Assembly (NCBI RefSeq): GCF_003697845.1
Contig: NZ_RDQE01000004.1
Span: forward strand, 62,001-126,000
Reading direction: 5' to 3'
From: Halobellus captivus
GTDB lineage: Archaea > Halobacteriota > Halobacteria > Halobacteriales > Haloferacaceae
DNA: 64,000 nucleotides
This document shows, piece after piece, positions 60,178 through 64,000 of this stretch. The notes beneath the pieces were generated by a model that saw only the letters and a list, made by a program, of their open reading frames with translations, did no database searches and was not told where the DNA came from. Both the position numbers and the translations under genes were made by a program. The first letter of the stretch is position 1, and every line of letters starts with the position of its first letter.

Positions 60178-60993
60178 TCAGGGCGCTCTGGCGATCACGA
60201 GGTAGCCGGTGTGACCGACGCCGCGAGTGGAGGGTCGAGAGCCGCGGTCGGAGAAGTCCATCTCGCGCTGGATGGTCTCCAGCGTCTCGATCTCCGCGAG
60301 TCCGGCCTCACGGGCGACCGTCACCGCCTCGCGGGTCCCCTCGACGAACGGCGAGTAGACGGCGACGAACCCGCCGGAGACGAGGAGGTCCGGTGCGTGA
60401 GCGACGACCGCGGGCGCGTCGCCGGTGTCGAGCGTGAGCACGTCGAAGGGAGGCTCCAGGACCGTCACGTCGTTCTCGTTTCCACCGTCGCTTCCGTCGT
60501 CTTCGTCGCTTCCGTCGTCCCCGTCGCTCCCGACGACGAGGGCATCGACTGCCTCGGCGAGGTCGCCGGTCCGGACCTCGACGCGGTCCTCAACGCCGGC
60601 GACGCGCATGTTCTCGCGTGCCACCTCCGCGAACTCGGGATCGATCTCGTAGGTGGTCACGTCCGCACCGATCCGACCCAGATGGGCCGCGAGGATCCCG
60701 GTCCCCGTGCCGGCGTCGAGGACGCGGTCGCCCGCGGAGACGCCGGTCAGCCCCAGCACGAGCCCGACGTCTCGCGGCATCATCGGCGCGCCGGTGCGCT
60801 CGAGGTGATCGAACAGGTCGGGGCCGCGAAGCTCGCGGACCTCGAACGGCGTCCCGAGGTGGCTCTCGACGGTGTCGCCGGCGGCGACGTCCTCCGGGAC
60901 CTCCAGTACGCCGAGGTCGGTGCCGAACTCCTCGCCGGGCTCCAGGAGGTACTCGCGGTCCTCGTGAACCAGGAGGTACGCGGCGTCGGTCAC
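60178..60993 (-). CDS. trmI: tRNA (adenine-N1)-methyltransferase TrmI
   Basis: 271 residues from a [54 protein letters not shown], Rossmann motif [32 protein letters not shown] and [13 protein letters not shown]-dependent m1A57/58 methyltransferase of tRNA, typical of archaea. A Glu/Asp-rich insert (about 154-178) interrupts the domain. The start overlaps the nac stop (GTGA), so the two form an operon. Confidence 0.93.
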   Translation of the reverse strand: MTDAAYLLVHEDREYLLEPGEEFGTDLGVLEVPEDVAAGDTVESHLGTPFEVRELRGPDLFDHLERTGAPMMPRDVGLVLGLTGVSAGDRVLDAGTGTGILAAHLGRIGADVTTYEIDPEFAEVARENMRVAGVEDRVEVRTGDLAEAVDALVVGSDGDDGSDEDDGSDGGNENDVTVLEPPFDVLTLDTGDAPAVVAHAPDLLVSGGFVAVYSPFVEGTREAVTVAREAGLAEIETLETIQREMDFSDRGSRPSTRGVGHTGYLVIARAP

Positions 60994-61385
60994 TCGAGCT
61001 CGGCGATCGCGGCCGCGAGGTCGCCGTCGTGCGCTTCGAGCGTCTCGCGGGCCGTCGACTCGGGGACGCCCGCGCGCTCCGCGACGAGCGCCACGTCGTC
61101 ATCGGGGATCCCGCCGGCGGCTCCTCCCTCCTCGTCGGCGTCGGCGGATTCGACCGCGCTCGCGCCGCCCGCGCCCGCGTCGGCCACTTCGTCGGGATCG
61201 CCGACGATCTGGTAGGTCTGTTGGCCCTGCGCGTCCATGCGGGTGACCTGGGGGTTCTCGAAGACGAGGTCGCCGTCGGCCGTCTCGACGACGACCCGCT
61301 CGGCGTCGAGCTCCTCGACGTCGATCCCCATCTGTTTCATCATCTGTTTCATCTTCCGCGGGTTCATGCCGCCTCCTCCGAACAT
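60990..61385 (-). CDS. nac: Nascent polypeptide-associated complex protein
   Basis: 131 residues. NAC domain ([43 protein letters not shown], then QQTYQIVG), a low-complexity linker and a C-terminal UBA domain ([37 protein letters not shown]). Ribosome-bound chaperone. The ATG at 61383-61385 is chosen because a TATA-like T-tract lies 26-35 bases upstream; a TTG start nine codons upstream falls inside that region. Confidence 0.94.
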   Translation of the reverse strand: MFGGGGMNPRKMKQMMKQMGIDVEELDAERVVVETADGDLVFENPQVTRMDAQGQQTYQIVGDPDEVADAGAGGASAVESADADEEGGAAGGIPDDDVALVAERAGVPESTARETLEAHDGDLAAAIAELE

Positions 61386-61589
61386 GTCCCGGAGTTCGGC
61401 CGCATGGGACAAAAAGGGTGACGAAGGGCCCCGATGCCGGTTCCGTCTCTCCGGCTTACCCTGGCGAAACCCTCCGTCGAGTTCCCTCGGTAGCGTCCTC
61501 CGCCGACTCCCCCGCCGGCTTCTTCCCGATTTCCCCCGCCGGACTGCCTCCTCACGGGGTTTGATACGGGCCGAGATTCAGGGATCGGT

Positions 61590-62372
61590 ATGTATCTCGC
61601 GGACCACACCTGGCCGGAACTCGGCGATCGACTCGAGGAGGCGTCCACCGCGATCGTGCCGCTCGGATCGACCGAACAACACGGACCGCACCTCCCGCTG
61701 GCGACCGACCACCTGATCGCGGAGGGCCTCGCGACCGCGGCCGCCGAGGAGACCGGGTTCGCACGGACGCCCACCGTCGACATCGGCGTCAGCCCGCACC
61801 ATCGGCAGTTCCCGGGCACGCTCTGGGTCGACCCGCCGGAGTTCCGCGACTACGTCGAGAGCTTCACGCGAAACCTCGCGTACCACGGGATCGACCGCGT
61901 CGTCTACGTCAACGCCCACGGCGGCAACGTCGACCACCTCCGGGAGGTCGGCCGGCGGCTCCACCAGGACGGGACGATGTACGCGATCGAGTGGATGTGG
62001 GACGAGTCCATCCCGGAACTCGTCGACGAGCTGTTCGCACGGAACGGCCCTCACGCGGGACCGAAGGAGACCGCCATGATCACCCACCTCGCGCCCGACC
62101 TCGTCCACCCGGAGGAGTTCGAGGCCGCCCGCGACGGCGGGCTCGTCGACATCGACGACTCCGAGACGATGGTCCACGGCGCGCGCACCTTCTACGACGC
62201 GGTCGACAACTCGGCGAACGGCGCGTTCGGCGATCCGACGGACGTCACGCCCGAGAAGGCCGAACGACTGTTCGAGGCTGCCGCGGACCAGCTCGTCCAG
62301 CTGTTGGAGTGGCTCGACGCCCGCGAGTTCGAGTCGCTGATGCCGGATCCTCGGGTGCGATCGGCGGAGTAG
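61590..62372 (+). CDS. Creatininase-family amidohydrolase
   Basis: 260 residues. STEQHGPHLPLATD (metal-ligand Glu/His/Asp), VSPHHRQFPGT, YVNAHGGNVDHL and the late Glu in GPKETAMITH are creatininase/ArfB features. In archaea the family includes the formamide hydrolase of riboflavin/F420 synthesis (ArfB) and related deformylases; most haloarchaeal copies are of this type, so that role is likely but not certain. TTTGATACGG near 61558 fits a leaderless promoter. Confidence 0.85.
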   Translation: MYLADHTWPELGDRLEEASTAIVPLGSTEQHGPHLPLATDHLIAEGLATAAAEETGFARTPTVDIGVSPHHRQFPGTLWVDPPEFRDYVESFTRNLAYHGIDRVVYVNAHGGNVDHLREVGRRLHQDGTMYAIEWMWDESIPELVDELFARNGPHAGPKETAMITHLAPDLVHPEEFEAARDGGLVDIDDSETMVHGARTFYDAVDNSANGAFGDPTDVTPEKAERLFEAAADQLVQLLEWLDAREFESLMPDPRVRSAE

Positions 62373-62393
62373 AGACGGGCGGTAGTCGAGCGC

Positions 62394-62933
62394 TCACCGA
62401 GAGAGCGGCATCGAGAGCCGGTAGGCGGTCCAGAGCTGGGCGATCGTCACGACCGCGAACGCCGCGAGCGCGCCGCTCGTCCACAGGAGGGGGTCGATCG
62501 CGCCGACGACCGGGGCGCCGAGTTGGGCCGCAAGCACGAGACACAGCGTCACGACGCCGAGCAGCTGGTACAGCTCCGTCCAGGTGAAGCCGTAGCCGGC
62601 GACGACGGTCATGTAGCGTTCCACGTCGCGCACCCCCCGACACGCGCGCACCTCCTTGCGCGTGCGGTCGTACTCGACGACGCCGAGGTCGTGAAGCCGC
62701 GGCAGGTGCGTCTGGTGGAGGGAGGCGTACACGCTCTCGCGTACGCAACGCGGCGCGGGGTACTGCCCGGTCTCGTCGGCCGCGATGGCCTCCGAGAGCT
62801 CCCGAACCGAGATCTCCCCGCCGCGCGTCCGCAGCTCGCGGAGGGCGTTCTTCCGGCGGCTGTTCGAGAGCACGTCGTGGATGACGGTCTCGGGAAGGGA
62901 GTCGGATCGGATCTGTAGGGGAATGGGAAACAC
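62394..62933 (-). CDS. Membrane-anchored winged-helix regulator (DUF7344-like)
   Basis: 179 residues from a GTG start (62931-62933), chosen because the upstream in-frame extension lacks similarity. Winged-helix part VIHDVLSNSRRKNALRELRTRGGEISVRELSEAIA and SVYASLHQTHLPRLHDLGVVEYD, the haloarchaeal DUF7344 pattern, followed by two membrane helices (about 121-141 and 148-168). A membrane-tethered DNA-binding protein. GGATATGTATGCG (62963-62975) is a candidate promoter. Target unknown; divergent from the exported-protein gene 365 bases away. Confidence 0.78.
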   Translation of the reverse strand: MFPIPLQIRSDSLPETVIHDVLSNSRRKNALRELRTRGGEISVRELSEAIAADETGQYPAPRCVRESVYASLHQTHLPRLHDLGVVEYDRTRKEVRACRGVRDVERYMTVVAGYGFTWTELYQLLGVVTLCLVLAAQLGAPVVGAIDPLLWTSGALAAFAVVTIAQLWTAYRLSMPLSR

Positions 62934-63298
62934 CTCGTCTGGACATCTGAACGACGACCGAGGGGATATGTATGCGTCGCGTACTGGTGTGACACGTGTT
63001 CGCAATATTTGCTCCGGTTCGAGCCCGACCCACGGTAGGCGGTCCCACGTGATCCGGTAGGGTCTCTCAATGGAAGCGGTAGGCACACCGATGCGGACGG
63101 TATGGCCCTCCATCCGACCCTTCTGGACGTACCTGTCGAACCCGCCAGATCGTCCGAATTCGGTCGAACGACCCGTTATGACCGTCGATGGTGGGGTTCG
63201 TGAGGGCGATGGTGGCGTTCGGATCCGACGTGTCGAGTCGTAACTATCCCCCCTTCCGCTAAGGGAGGGGTACTGGCCGAAGACGCCAGGGATAACCA
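62934..63298. other. 365-base divergent spacer
   Basis: No gene recognised. It contains promoters for both flanking genes: GGATATGTATGCG at 62963-62975 for the HTH gene and AACTATCC at about 63242-63249 for the exported-protein gene. A hairpin (CCCCCCTT paired with AAGGGAGGGG, 63248-63270, one mismatch, 5-base loop) overlaps the latter. Short open frames here show no gene-like features. Confidence 0.6.
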
Positions 63299-64000
63299 AT
63301 GGACGACAACAACGACTTCGGACTCTCGCGGCGGCAGATGCTCGGCGGCCTCGGCATGATCGGCGTGGCCTCCGCGGGTGCGGGACTCGGAACGACGGCG
63401 TACTTCAGCGACGAGGAGAGCTTCACGGACAACACGCTCACGGCGGGTTCGCTCGACCTCTTCGTCCACGTGGACTACTCGGAAGATCAGGGAAGCTTCG
63501 GGGGGTATCAGACCCCGGCTGGGACGTACATCCAAGGCGGCGTGATCGGCCAGACCGTCGATGAGGACGGGATCGAGCTGACCGAGGGCGAGGAACTCCA
63601 GATCGAAGTCGAGGACCTGAAGCCCGGCGATTCGGGCGAGGGCGAGTTCTGTTTCTCCATCGTCGACAATCCTGCGTATCTGTGGATGTGTGGCGAGTTG
63701 ACCGCGAACGACGAGAACACCGTCACGGAGCCGGAGGCCGACGCCGACGGAGAGACCGACTCCGAGACGGATACCGAAATCGACGGCAACGGCGAGCTCG
63801 CCGACGCGATGCAGGTGACGGTCTCCTACTGTGCGCCCGACGGCGAGACAGGCGACACGATCGTCTCCGGTTCGCTGGCCGAGGTCATGGACGCGCTTTC
63901 CAACGGCGTCCCTCTGTCCGGTGACGGCGACGCCGACGCCCCGATCGCCAACCGTCCGCACTTCGACGGCGTCGACGCTCCGTTCGACGACGATGTACCG
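63299..64000 (+). CDS. SipW/Tat-type exported protein (3' end outside window)
   Basis: 234 codons present. Begins DFGLSRRQMLGGLGMIGVAS with a twin-arginine motif (R11-R12), then AGAGLGTTAYFSDEESFTDNTLTAGSLDL, the SipW-dependent-type signal region of CalY/TasA-like proteins; such proteins form extracellular fibres or biofilm components in bacteria. The mature region is very acidic, with Asp/Glu-Thr rich stretches (for example EADADGETDSETDTE), and three widely spaced cysteines. Function in haloarchaea unknown. The C-terminus is cut by the window. Confidence 0.75.
   Translation, partial: MDDNNDFGLSRRQMLGGLGMIGVASAGAGLGTTAYFSDEESFTDNTLTAGSLDLFVHVDYSEDQGSFGGYQTPAGTYIQGGVIGQTVDEDGIELTEGEELQIEVEDLKPGDSGEGEFCFSIVDNPAYLWMCGELTANDENTVTEPEADADGETDSETDTEIDGNGELADAMQVTVSYCAPDGETGDTIVSGSLAEVMDALSNGVPLSGDGDADAPIANRPHFDGVDAPFDDDVP

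Noticed and set aside
1-64000. CRISPR arrays, insertion sequences, integrases or att sites
   Set aside because: No regular direct-repeat/spacer series, transposase or integrase motifs, or terminal inverted repeats were found; the one tRNA shows no partial duplicate nearby within the window.

Overview
The window is chromosomal DNA of an extremely halophilic archaeon (class Halobacteria; the style fits Halorubrum or a close relative, which is an inference). The evidence is a very high G+C content, acidic proteins with Asp/Glu-rich tails, archaeal information-processing genes (aIF2-beta, aIF6, L31e, L39e, L18Ae, prefoldin, archaeal FtsY, Dph2, archaeal SAM synthetase, NAC), haloarchaea-only families (TbsP-type regulator, bat-type HTH, DUF5804, DUF7557, amphi-Trp), and many genes with a TATA-like box about 25-35 bases before the start codon, the layout of leaderless haloarchaeal transcripts. 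No rRNA, CRISPR array, insertion sequence or prophage was seen. One tRNA is present, the initiator tRNA-Met.

Layout. 1-16.5 kb: a truncated M14-type deacylase, a four-helix membrane protein, a divergent doxX/HxlR pair, ilvD, a TFS-like zinc-ribbon protein, two tandem-rhodanese sulfurtransferases, a rubrerythrin-like protein, a NYN nuclease, signal peptidase I, gcvT and elp3. These are followed by a small metal-homeostasis block: dpsA, an amphi-Trp protein with a coupled 59-residue protein, and a DtxR-type repressor, tied together by TTAGG/CCTAA palindromes. 16.5-24.7 kb: a methyltransferase, two MFS transporters, a 37-residue zinc ribbon, a GH13 glucosidase, an SDR, an Lrp regulator coupled to an aminotransferase, and a GIDE-domain membrane protein. 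24.7-32.2 kb: a nitrous-oxide reductase operon (BlaI-like regulator, nosZ, a membrane protein, nosD, nosF, nosY) with a cysteine-rich NarO/DmsR-like regulator next to it. 32.4-44.7 kb: mostly single metabolic genes, dph2, an XPD/DinG-type helicase, and a 724-residue protein that looks like a CHAT protease homologue without its catalytic residues. 44.7-49.4 kb: a translation and secretion block (aIF2-beta, initiator tRNA, ftsY, pfdA, rpl18a, eif6, rpl31e, rpl39e). 49.4-64 kb: an M20 peptidase, several small membrane-protein genes, pirin, a histidine kinase, a SAM-metabolism group (SAM synthetase, aminotransferase, SAH/MTA-deaminase-like amidohydrolase), a TbsP-like regulator, trmI-nac, a creatininase-family hydrolase, a membrane-bound HTH protein, and the start of a SipW/Tat-type exported protein.

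How the genes work together. The best-defined systems are (i) anaerobic N2O respiration, with a possible two-regulator control point at about 31.3 kb; (ii) iron/oxidative-stress control around dpsA and the DtxR-type repressor; and (iii) the translation/secretion operons. Eight proteins of 36-59 residues have been added because operon overlap, promoter spacing or family features support them. A 20-codon leader ORF is listed with low confidence.
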